A stretch of DNA of 36,678 nucleotides from a virus. Position 1 is the stretch's first letter; every line of letters starts with the position of its first letter. Shown here piece after piece: positions 12,641 through 19,529 of this stretch. The stretch is from positions 1 to 36,678 of the IMG/VR virus record IMGVR_UViG_3300034121_001318; one strand, given 5' to 3'. The notes below the pieces were generated by a model that was not told the origin of the DNA, made no database searches, and saw only the letters and a program-made list of their open reading frames with translations. The translations under genes and the position numbers were made by a program.

Positions 12641-12888
12641 AAAACCCGCGTCTAAACCAGCTAAAGGAATTAGCCTTGGCCGGCGACGAGTCGGCCGTGG
12701 CGGATTTGTTCAAGGAATTTCCAGACGCTTTTATCTGGAACAACCACGGAAAGTATTGGGCGAGGGTTACAACCAAAGCACCAAACAAGTTTGTAAAGGG
12801 CCAGCGGATCGCCGTGCCGCTTAACACGCGAGACCTCGAGGAGGCACGGCAGAATCGCAACAAGGTTTTCGGGGAGGTTGTTCGATGA
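12637..12888 (+). CDS. Small hypothetical protein
   Basis: This 83-residue protein starts in a 4-base overlap with the nuclease stop (ATGA) and ends in the same kind of overlap with the HNH fusion gene. It has a helical N-terminal half (LNQLKELALAGDESAVADLF) and a basic, polar C-terminal half. The tight coupling on both sides suggests a role with the nuclease or HNH protein. No family is recognised. Confidence 0.6.
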   Translation: MKNPRLNQLKELALAGDESAVADLFKEFPDAFIWNNHGKYWARVTTKAPNKFVKGQRIAVPLNTRDLEEARQNRNKVFGEVVR

Positions 12889-13682
12889 CCTACGCACAGA
12901 AGCTGAAAGACCCGCGGTGGCAGAAACGCCGGTTGCACATCCTCGAGCAACGCGGATGGAAGTGCGAGCGGTGCCGGGACGACAAGACGACCCTCCACGT
13001 TCATCACAAGAAATACCGCGGACAGCCTTGGGAGGCGTTAGACAACGACCTCGAGGTGCTGTGCGAGCCGTGCCATAGCGGAAAGCACAGTAAGACCAAC
13101 GTTACCAAACGCTTTTCAGTTTATTGCGCGGGTAAGATCGGGATAAGCGATTGGCGGCACAGTTTGTTCGACCTTCAGTTTGGTGAAGGTTACGAAAGTC
13201 TGTGGGCAAGCCGGGACGGACTTATTCAAGTTTCATACGCCGGCCCATATTTCGCGGACAGCCAGCATGGATCAGCGCACGGTCAAAATACTCACGGCCG
13301 ATTTGACCAAGAGTGGTTGCAGGAAACAGACCACGTCTATGCCGGGGATTTTGGTGACTTAGATTTAGGGTCACGGATGCTTCGTAGGATTGAAGTCTAC
13401 GACAAGTGCCAAACTTGGTTGGACACTGCCGACACAATGTTTGCCTACATCGACGGCCTAGGAGCCTATGGAACTTGTTTAGAGGTGGAGGGGTTTTTGC
13501 ACAGAAAGCGCGGGAGGAATAGCTGCGCTGTCCTTTTTTCAAGTGTGCAGCTCTTAGAAGAATATTGGTTTTTGGCTTCAAGGTCATGGAGAGGGGTACA
13601 GCAAGATTGGAACGCTTTAGTTATGCCAGACGTTAACAAAGCGTTTAACTCGTTTGCTAATTGGGCGGCTAAATGGAGATGA
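12885..13682 (+). CDS. HNH endonuclease fused to nucleoside deoxyribosyltransferase-like domain
   Basis: This 265-residue protein has two parts. Residues 1-70 form an HNH nuclease domain with a zinc knuckle (Cys27-x-x-Cys30), the core LHVHHKKY (37-44), Asn54 in NDLEVL and Cys60-x-x-Cys63-His. From residue 77 the sequence follows the deoxyribosyltransferase-like family: VYCAGKIG...DWRH (79-92), AGPYF (119-123), HGSAHGQNTHG (128-138), FAYIDG with Asp190, and GTCLE with Glu200. Such enzymes move or cleave the N-glycosidic bond of deoxynucleosides. The second part is richer in A/T. It could modify or hydrolyse nucleotides for the phage, or be an anti-defence or toxic enzyme. Domain calls are by motif. 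Confidence 0.7.
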   Translation: MTYAQKLKDPRWQKRRLHILEQRGWKCERCRDDKTTLHVHHKKYRGQPWEALDNDLEVLCEPCHSGKHSKTNVTKRFSVYCAGKIGISDWRHSLFDLQFGEGYESLWASRDGLIQVSYAGPYFADSQHGSAHGQNTHGRFDQEWLQETDHVYAGDFGDLDLGSRMLRRIEVYDKCQTWLDTADTMFAYIDGLGAYGTCLEVEGFLHRKRGRNSCAVLFSSVQLLEEYWFLASRSWRGVQQDWNALVMPDVNKAFNSFANWAAKWR

Positions 13683-15412
13683 CCAACGTCCTAGCCATCG
13701 ACTACGAAACCGACTACTCACGCGAGTATTCGGTGAGGGACTTGGGCGCCTGGGCCTATGTCCGCGACGACCGGTTCCGGGCGCATACGGTGAGTATGTG
13801 GGCCGAGGGCTTGCAGTATGCCGGCAAGCCGTCGGACGCACCCTGGGACGAGGCCGCTAATTACCCGCACTGGGTGTCGCATAATGCGGCGTTTGATGAG
13901 CAGGTGCATACTGTGTCCCAGATCCAGCAGGTGTGCCGAATCCCTGTGCTGCCGGCCTTGTGGGATTGCACGGCTGATCTGATGGGCTATCTGCAACATC
14001 CGCGTTCGCTCAAGGACGCTTGCCGGGTCGGGCTGGGCGTGGCGGTTAATAAGTCGGTGCGGGACGCGATGATGGGCGAAACGCTTTTCACGCCGTCGGC
14101 CGCGGAGATTGCCGAGTATGCGCTCGAGGATGCGCGCCTGTGCTACGAACTGTGGAAGAAGTTTTCGCACCGTTGGCCAGAGCGGGAACGCTTGCTTTCG
14201 CGCCATACGAGGATGATGGCGGCCCGCGGTGTCGGCTTTGACCAGGACGCGGCCAAGGCGGCGCTGGCCAAGCTGGATAAGAGTCTCAAGACGGCCGCGA
14301 GTAAGATCCCCTGGACGGCCGCGGGCAAGCCGCCGACCTCGAGGCTGGAACTTTTTGCGGAGTGCTCGCGCTTGGGGTTGCAGCCGCCGGAGACAACCGC
14401 GGAGAAAAGCGAAGCCTGGCAGGCGTGGTTAGACGCGAACGAAAAGTCGGTGCCTTGGGTGCGGGCGATCAACAAATGGCGCCGGATCAACCGCACCCGC
14501 ACGGTGATCGAGGCAATGGTGAAGCGCTCGGGGCACGGTCGGCTGCATGGGGCTCTGCGTTACTACGGCGCCGCGGTCACGGGACGCTGGTCGGGATCGG
14601 ACGGGCTAAATTTGCAGAACCTTAATTCGCGGGACGCGGAGGGCGGCATTGATGTGCGCGGGATGATCAAGCCGCCGGAAGGTAAGGTGTTCATCGTTTC
14701 GGATTTGGCACAGATCGAACCCCGGGTGCTGGCGGTGCTTTGCGGGGATACGGAAATGCTGGCCGGGCTGCGGAGCGGTCTGGCGCTTTACGAGGCGCAC
14801 GCCCGGGCGACGATGATGTGGGATGGCGGGCCGCTCAAGAAGGAGCAGCCGAAGCTTTATGCGCTGGCTAAGGCTAGGGTGCTCGGGCTGTCTTACGGCG
14901 CGGGTGCGGTGACGTTCCGACGGGTAGCTAAGGTGCTGGCTGGTCTGGATCTCGACGAGACCGACGCAAAGACCACGGTGGACGAGTTCCGGCAGACGAA
15001 CCCGCGGATCGTCGGGCTGTGGGAGCGCCTGGACAAGGCGTTCGGGCGGGCCGAGTCGGTGCTGTCGATCAAGACCAAGGCCGGCCGTCCGCTGCGGTAT
15101 TTCGAGCCGCTGGCCGGAGAGTGCTCGGTCGTGAAGAGCGGGAAGCGGGTGCGCTATTGGGGCAGCAAACTTTGCGAGAATCTGATCCAAGGCACGGCGC
15201 GGGATGTGATGGCCGACATGGTCTTAAAGATCGAGGCAGCGGGCATTCCGGTCGTCTTGCACGTTCACGACGAGATCGTATGCGAGGTATCAATTGATAC
15301 CGCCGAGCGGGATCTGGTCACGGTGCGGGATATTATGAGCACGGCGCCGGATTGGCTGCCCGAGCTGCCGGTCGAGTGTGAGGCGCAAATCATGGAGGCA
15401 TACGGAAAGTAA
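13679..15412 (+). CDS. Family A DNA polymerase with 3'-5' exonuclease
   Basis: This 577-residue polymerase starts at ATG 13679 (ATGA overlap); ATG 13673 is an alternative. The proofreading domain shows Asp8-x-Glu10, SHNAAFD (Asn69, Asp73) and YALED (Asp151). The polymerase shows TGRWS (301-305) and NLQN, motif A SDLAQIEPR (Asp342), motif B around Lys398 to YG (406-407) and motif C HVHDE (528-532, Asp531). Motif A has Leu and Ala where DYSQIE has Tyr and Ser. No 5' nuclease domain is present. With the primase and helicase that follow it gives the phage its own replisome. Confidence 0.95.
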   Translation: MTNVLAIDYETDYSREYSVRDLGAWAYVRDDRFRAHTVSMWAEGLQYAGKPSDAPWDEAANYPHWVSHNAAFDEQVHTVSQIQQVCRIPVLPALWDCTADLMGYLQHPRSLKDACRVGLGVAVNKSVRDAMMGETLFTPSAAEIAEYALEDARLCYELWKKFSHRWPERERLLSRHTRMMAARGVGFDQDAAKAALAKLDKSLKTAASKIPWTAAGKPPTSRLELFAECSRLGLQPPETTAEKSEAWQAWLDANEKSVPWVRAINKWRRINRTRTVIEAMVKRSGHGRLHGALRYYGAAVTGRWSGSDGLNLQNLNSRDAEGGIDVRGMIKPPEGKVFIVSDLAQIEPRVLAVLCGDTEMLAGLRSGLALYEAHARATMMWDGGPLKKEQPKLYALAKARVLGLSYGAGAVTFRRVAKVLAGLDLDETDAKTTVDEFRQTNPRIVGLWERLDKAFGRAESVLSIKTKAGRPLRYFEPLAGECSVVKSGKRVRYWGSKLCENLIQGTARDVMADMVLKIEAAGIPVVLHVHDEIVCEVSIDTAERDLVTVRDIMSTAPDWLPELPVECEAQIMEAYGK

Positions 15413-16272
15413 TGGCCGTCCTCGACTCTTACTCTACGACTTTCCGACGCCTGCTTGAGGGCGTGCCGGACGGGATGCCGCGGCATGATTGGATCAACAA
15501 GGTGGCCTTCTACGGCGCTCGGCATAAGTCGCCGGAGAAGCTCGAGGCGGTGCTGTTGAAAATTTCCGACCGGCTCGGCTGGAACTCGACGCGGGATTTT
15601 ACAAATGAAATTAGACGTGCTGTGCGCGATGCCGTGCGTGCGGTCCAAGCCGGTCCGGTGGCCGAGCGGGAGCGGGTGCCGGATTGGCCCTTGCCGAGCC
15701 GTGAGGCGCGCAGCAAGCGCGACGGTGGAGGGTTGTTCGGGCCGCAGTCCTGCGGGGCCACGGCGGCTGAGGCTTGGGCCATGCTTTACGCCTCGGGAGC
15801 GTGGGTCTGCGCGGGGGCCAACGAATACCAGGCGGAAACCCGACCGCTCGAGGAGTGGCGGGATTTCTTGCACAGTGTGCAATTTTGCGTGCCCAACGCG
15901 ATGCGGGCCGCGGAGGGGCGGCTGGTCGATGGCCGGCCTTCGGCGCGGTGCCGCGGTAATGCGTGCCGGCGGCGGCGCTGGTTGGTCGTCGAGTGCGATC
16001 TTGGCACCGGTTTGGAAGAGCAGTGCAACGTGATCGCCTCGCTTGATCATCCGCGCTGCCCGCTGCGGATGGCCGTTTATTCGGGCGGCAAGAGCGTGCA
16101 CGGGTGGTTCGACGCCGCGGACCTGTCGGAGGGCGAGCAATTGCGATGGTTCCGGCACGCGGTGTTTTTAGGCCACGACCCCAAGCTCTGGCTCAAGTGG
16201 CAGTGGGTCAGGGCGCCGGGGGGACGGCGCGAAAACGGCAACAAACAGGAGATTTACTACTTAAAACCATGA
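15412..16272 (+). CDS. Archaeo-eukaryotic primase (AEP)-like protein
   Basis: This 286-residue protein shares one base with the polymerase stop (TAATG). The C-terminal half has the ordered AEP motifs: acidic motif I VVECD (Glu194, Asp196), motif II SGGKSVH (224-230) and motif III QWVRAPGG (264-271) shortly before the end. The N-terminal 110 residues are helical and basic, and a Cys/Arg-rich stretch (CRGNACRRRR) just before motif I may bind metal. It would make primers for the family A polymerase. It overlaps the helicase gene by 4 bases. The third catalytic residue is not certain. Confidence 0.75.
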   Translation: MAVLDSYSTTFRRLLEGVPDGMPRHDWINKVAFYGARHKSPEKLEAVLLKISDRLGWNSTRDFTNEIRRAVRDAVRAVQAGPVAERERVPDWPLPSREARSKRDGGGLFGPQSCGATAAEAWAMLYASGAWVCAGANEYQAETRPLEEWRDFLHSVQFCVPNAMRAAEGRLVDGRPSARCRGNACRRRRWLVVECDLGTGLEEQCNVIASLDHPRCPLRMAVYSGGKSVHGWFDAADLSEGEQLRWFRHAVFLGHDPKLWLKWQWVRAPGGRRENGNKQEIYYLKP

Positions 16273-17441
16273 TCAGAGAAATTTGGGATGAAATTGAAGA
16301 CGACTTGTTCCGTAAAGTTGAAGACGAGGCGCAAGGGCGGCCGGCCAAGTCTTTCACAACGATGTCGGCCCGGCTGTTGTTAGAAGCTAAATTACCTAAA
16401 TTGGTCTGGATCTGGGGTAAGGGGTTGATCACCCGCGGGCAGCTCTGCGCGATTGTCGGGCAGGGCGGCACGGGCAAGAGCCGCCTCACCTTGCAAGTGG
16501 CGGTGGACGAGCGGGCAGGCGTGCCGCCTTTGGGTATCGCGGGCGCGACAAGTAATTCCAACCGTTGGTTATTTGTGGGCACGGAGAACGGCATCCATCG
16601 TTTGCAGGAGGAGTTGGGTAAGATGTGCTCTGTCTACAAGGGCGAGCAGCGCGATCGGGTGCTGGACGGGATACACTTTCACGTTCTCAAAGAGGATGAC
16701 GACGCGGACATTCTGCTGCGGGAGGACAATTTGGGGCGCTGGAAGGCGATGCTGGAGGAGGTGGCGCCGACCGTGGTCGTAGCCGACCCGTTCGGGGATT
16801 TGCACCCGGGCGACATCAACAAGCCCGCGGAGGTGCGGGCCACGGTGCGGGCGTTTATGCGTCTGTGCCGCAGTGTGGACAAGGAGATGGCTATGGTGAT
16901 CATCCACCACGCCAGGGCAGGGCGGACCAACATCGCCGGCGCCGTGGGCTGGGATCAGGGGGCGTTTTCTTTAGGGGCCAAGGACATCACGACGATGGCG
17001 CGGGTGCAGCTTAACGTGACCTTCACCGACCCGGAGGACTGGGGTAAGATTATGGTGAGCCTAGGCAAGGCCAACGACACGGAGCGGATCGAGCCGATTG
17101 GTTTGAACCTTAACCGCGAGGTGATGCGCTACGAGGTCGATATGGACTTTGACCTTGACGAGTGGAAGGCTGATTTAGACGGGAAGCGGTCGCCTGGGAC
17201 GAAGTTGTCGGTCACGCAATTGGTGCAGCACACCAAGGAAAAAGGAGGGCCGGAGCCGCGCAAAAAGCGGGAATGGCAGACCCAAGTCGGGGAGCACTTC
17301 AACGTCTCTTACCGCACTGTGATCACCAAAATCAACAAGGCGAAAGAGGCCGGATGGCTGCGCGAGGCGCAAAACGGCGAATTACGCGTCATGCCTAAAT
17401 TTGACGAACACACGGCAAAACGCGAAGACGGCACGAAATAA
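16269..17441 (+). CDS. RecA-fold (RepA/DnaB-like) replicative helicase
   Basis: This 390-residue ATPase starts at ATG 16269 in a 4-base overlap with the primase stop; the longer upstream frame is a shadow of the primase. It has Walker A GQGGTGKS (64-71), Walker B VVVADPFG (169-176) and a sensor-like MVIIHHARAG (209-218). A C-terminal segment (about 325-372) with VSYRTVITKINKAKEAGWL looks like a winged helix. The AAA_25/RepA-type ATPase would unwind DNA as a hexamer or load at the origin. It ends the replication operon before the repeat region at 17472-17557. Confidence 0.85.
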   Translation: MIREIWDEIEDDLFRKVEDEAQGRPAKSFTTMSARLLLEAKLPKLVWIWGKGLITRGQLCAIVGQGGTGKSRLTLQVAVDERAGVPPLGIAGATSNSNRWLFVGTENGIHRLQEELGKMCSVYKGEQRDRVLDGIHFHVLKEDDDADILLREDNLGRWKAMLEEVAPTVVVADPFGDLHPGDINKPAEVRATVRAFMRLCRSVDKEMAMVIIHHARAGRTNIAGAVGWDQGAFSLGAKDITTMARVQLNVTFTDPEDWGKIMVSLGKANDTERIEPIGLNLNREVMRYEVDMDFDLDEWKADLDGKRSPGTKLSVTQLVQHTKEKGGPEPRKKREWQTQVGEHFNVSYRTVITKINKAKEAGWLREAQNGELRVMPKFDEHTAKREDGTK

Positions 17442-17448
17442 ACGACTT

Positions 17449-17640
17449 ATGAAAGTGTGCAAACGTGAAATGGGAAATGTTTGGTCTTCACAGACATTTT
17501 CCCGAAAGCAAAGTGTGAAATGTGAAGCGTCCCCTTATAGGGGACTTCACGTTTCACGCTTTCTAGGTGCGGCTATTTTTCAACAACGCGACCAGAGGGC
17601 ATTGCGGGCGCGGGAGACGGCAAAAGGAGAACAACTATGA
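17449..17640 (+). CDS. Possible small basic protein
   Basis: A 63-residue frame runs from ATG 17449 to a stop that overlaps the next ATG by 4 bases, the junction typical for this phage. It is basic with two Cys and no recognised motif. It also covers both inverted repeats of this region, which may be the real content, so coding status is uncertain. Confidence 0.3.
   Translation: MKVCKREMGNVWSSQTFSRKQSVKCEASPYRGLHVSRFLGAAIFQQRDQRALRARETAKGEQL
17472..17503. repeat. Inverted repeat GGGAAATGT/ACATTTTCCC
   Basis: The arms lie at 17472-17480 and 17494-17503 with a single-base bulge. It directly follows the replication operon and precedes a stronger dyad. GTGAAATG-type words recur around it. Confidence 0.55.
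17515..17557. repeat. Long inverted repeat after the helicase gene
   Basis: GTGAAA-t-GTGAAG-cg-TCCCC, loop TTATA, GGGGA-CTTCAC-g-TTTCAC forms a stem of 17 base pairs with small bulges. There is no T run after it. The repeated GTGAA words on both arms suggest a protein-binding site, an origin element or an attenuator rather than a plain terminator. Confidence 0.65.
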
Positions 17641-18152
17641 TTGACATTCGACGCTTCGCCAGCATGGGAGAAAACCCGCTGGATAAATTAGAAACAAGCA
17701 AACGGCCAGACATGGCCGCTTATATGGACACATTGGCAGGGGAGTGGGCGGAGGAGCTAGACCTCTGCGCCTGGCAAGTTGAGGCACTTGCGCTGCTGCT
17801 GGCTGAATACCATTTGCGCGAGAGTCGGGAAACGGCCAGCCGGATGCTTATTCCGATTTTGACCTATTTGAACGAGGCAAAGGGCAACAAAACTCTACGC
17901 TACTATGCCTTCCTGCTGGCGGCAGGGGATACGTCGATCACGGTTGCCCATAGCTATTCAGACTTGGCGCGAAAAATTGGAGTAACCCGGGCGGCACTGT
18001 CCAAGGCGGTCATCGAGATGCAGACGAAGCTGGGTTTAAGTGGTCATAACGAATTTCAGAAGAGCGATCAGGCGCGGGAGAGTTCCCGCAAGGCCGCGCA
18101 TCGCTCTTGGACAAAACGACAGGGAGACAAGGAGAACACACACAATGAATAA
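17637..18152 (+). CDS. Putative helix-turn-helix protein
   Basis: This 171-residue protein has a good ribosome binding site (AAGGAGAAC, spacing 6). Residues 25-95 are helical and acidic. Residues 105-140 contain a likely helix-turn-helix (YSDLARKIGVTRAALSKAV). The C-terminal 35 residues are polar and basic. It lies between the replication module and packaging genes and overlaps the next gene by 8 bases. A regulator of late transcription would fit the place but is not shown. Confidence 0.6.
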   Translation: MIDIRRFASMGENPLDKLETSKRPDMAAYMDTLAGEWAEELDLCAWQVEALALLLAEYHLRESRETASRMLIPILTYLNEAKGNKTLRYYAFLLAAGDTSITVAHSYSDLARKIGVTRAALSKAVIEMQTKLGLSGHNEFQKSDQARESSRKAAHRSWTKRQGDKENTHNE

Positions 18153-18720
18153 AGAAATTGAGAAAGCGGCAGCGCAGGCGCTGGCCGAGGAAATCAACGC
18201 AAAGCACGCGGCCATCATGGCCCTTGTGGACGGGGTGAAGGACGTGGCCAAGGAAATTGGCGGGCTGGCCAACGAGGTTGGCATGGCCTTAACCAGCGCA
18301 CGCGACACCGCCGGGCCATCCTTCCACCATTGGCTGAGAGAGAACGTCACCATTAGCACGGCAGTGGCCGAGCGATACATTCGCCATCATGCCCACTATC
18401 ATCCAGACCAGCTATTCCTGCCCGGCTTCAAGATGATTGAGGACCGAGCCAGCGTGGTGGCTCAAGCACAAGCCAACGCCGAAGTGGCCGAGGGTGACCA
18501 ACCCAGGCAAGACGAAGTGCCAGACTTAATGGTCAGGGACATTGCCGCCGGGTGGGTATACGATGCGCGGCGCTGGTTCTCGCAACTGATCCACAAGCTG
18601 CCGCCCGAGAGCATGAGCGCGGCACAGATTGAGGACACGTTGCGGGTGGTCAAGCCTGTGCGCGATGCTATCTGGGCTTATGAGAAGCGTTTGGTGGCCT
18701 TGACAGGAGGGCAGGGATGA
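18145..18720 (+). CDS. DUF3102-like protein
   Basis: This 191-residue protein starts at ATG 18145 with AAGGAGAAC ten bases upstream, inside the end of the previous gene. An N-terminal helix rich in Ala, Glu and Lys leads to a GPSFHHWLRENVTISTAVAE segment, which I recall from DUF3102-type phage and plasmid proteins that resemble the binding domain of ParB-like factors. The C-terminal part (residues 125-190) is helical. The role is unknown; DNA binding is plausible. Confidence 0.55.
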   Translation: MNKEIEKAAAQALAEEINAKHAAIMALVDGVKDVAKEIGGLANEVGMALTSARDTAGPSFHHWLRENVTISTAVAERYIRHHAHYHPDQLFLPGFKMIEDRASVVAQAQANAEVAEGDQPRQDEVPDLMVRDIAAGWVYDARRWFSQLIHKLPPESMSAAQIEDTLRVVKPVRDAIWAYEKRLVALTGGQG

Positions 18721-18845
18721 AGATACAGGGCCGCGATTCCGACTTCGCTGGCAGCCCGTCAGTCTCAATAAGGGCTGATTTGATAAGTCCTCATGAGACA
18801 ATGAAAGGAATCTTTTATTATCAGGAGAGCGCGTGGCAGTCATGA
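18717..18845 (+). CDS. Possible small protein before the packaging genes
   Basis: A 42-residue frame opens at ATG 18717 in a 4-base overlap with the previous stop and is preceded by GGAGGGCAGG, a strong ribosome binding site. It contains the first GTCTCAATAAG repeat. No family is recognised. The start signals favour translation although the region is A/T-rich and regulatory. Confidence 0.4.
   Translation: MKIQGRDSDFAGSPSVSIRADLISPHETMKGIFYYQESAWQS
18762..18787 (+). promoter_or_regulatory. GTCTCAATAAG...TTGATAA element, copy 1
   Basis: GTCTCAATAAG (18762-18772) is followed after 7 bases by TTGATAA (18780-18786). The same pair recurs 148 bases downstream, just before the small terminase gene. 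Confidence 0.5.
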
Positions 18846-18963
18846 CAGGCAGGAAATGGGCCATAGTTTTTTGCGAATGGTCGAGATAAACAACTATCAT
18901 CCAAAACTCGTCTCAATAAGCCCTTTTGATAATGCGACTCGCAAAAGCCACCCATAATGCCCA
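18846..18963 (+). promoter_or_regulatory. A/T-rich leader of the packaging operon, element copy 2
   Basis: GTCTCAATAAG (18910-18920) is followed after 5 bases by TTGATAAT (18926-18933), ending about 30 bases before the small terminase ATG. GATAAT could be a -10 box; no -35 match is seen, so an activator bound at GTCTCAATAAG is a reasonable model for a late promoter. A cos or pac site may also lie here but cannot be recognised by eye. Confidence 0.45.
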
Positions 18964-19503
18964 ATGGCCCTGACTCAGACCCAATTAGCCAACGCCCTCG
19001 ACTCAAATCCAGCGAGCGTGTCCATCTGGAAAAGCCGGGGGATGCCGGTGGACTCGGTGGACGCGGCGAAGGCGTGGGTCGCGGCCAACATCCGCCGAAA
19101 CAAAGGGGCAAGAATAAGCGGGCTGGTGGCCTCGGAAAACCTAGCAATGGGGGCAAGGCCAAGGCTCGACCGCGCAGCCGAGGGGGAGATCCGACACTAC
19201 GAGCTATGGAAGGCAGCGGCGAACAGCCAGGACATGAACAGCCGATCAGTGGCCGAGTTGGCCGGGGCATGGCGCGACAGTCGAAAGGCAGCAGCGCAGG
19301 CCGAGCAGGAGTTGGCGGCATTTCTGGCGATGAAGAACGCAACACTCAACAAGCAAGAGACGGTGGCGGCGATTCGTTCGCTAGTCTCGGCACTGAGGCA
19401 GGATTTCTCGACGTTCCCTTGGGGCCGACAAGCCACGGAGTTGATGAAGAAGCATCTGGGGACATTGCCCAGCTCCTTGAGCGAGGCGACCGCCACGGCT
19501 TAG
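18964..19503 (+). CDS. Terminase small subunit (Nu1-like)
   Basis: This 179-residue protein begins with a helix-turn-helix (ALTQTQLANALDSNPASVSIW and a following Val/Asp-rich helix) of the Nu1/excisionase-like kind, for binding the packaging site. A long charged helix in the middle (about 80-125) would mediate oligomerisation and contact with the large subunit. It starts at ATG 18964. A longer frame over the same bases (from 18957) belongs to the large subunit's reading frame and is not coding here. Confidence 0.8.
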   Translation: MALTQTQLANALDSNPASVSIWKSRGMPVDSVDAAKAWVAANIRRNKGARISGLVASENLAMGARPRLDRAAEGEIRHYELWKAAANSQDMNSRSVAELAGAWRDSRKAAAQAEQELAAFLAMKNATLNKQETVAAIRSLVSALRQDFSTFPWGRQATELMKKHLGTLPSSLSEATATA

Positions 19504-19529
19504 ACTTTGCCTGGGGGGAGGCAAGGGCC

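Noticed and set aside
15265-16158. Long minus-strand open frame opposite the primase gene
   Set aside because: It is Arg/Pro/His-rich with no recognisable domain and lies opposite a gene with clear motifs; high GC content produces such open frames.
18957-19529. N-terminal extension of the large terminase
   Set aside because: The frame is open, but it codes for Gly/Arg-rich sequence unlike the family, fully overlaps the small terminase gene, and a GTG with a good ribosome binding site lies at 19530.
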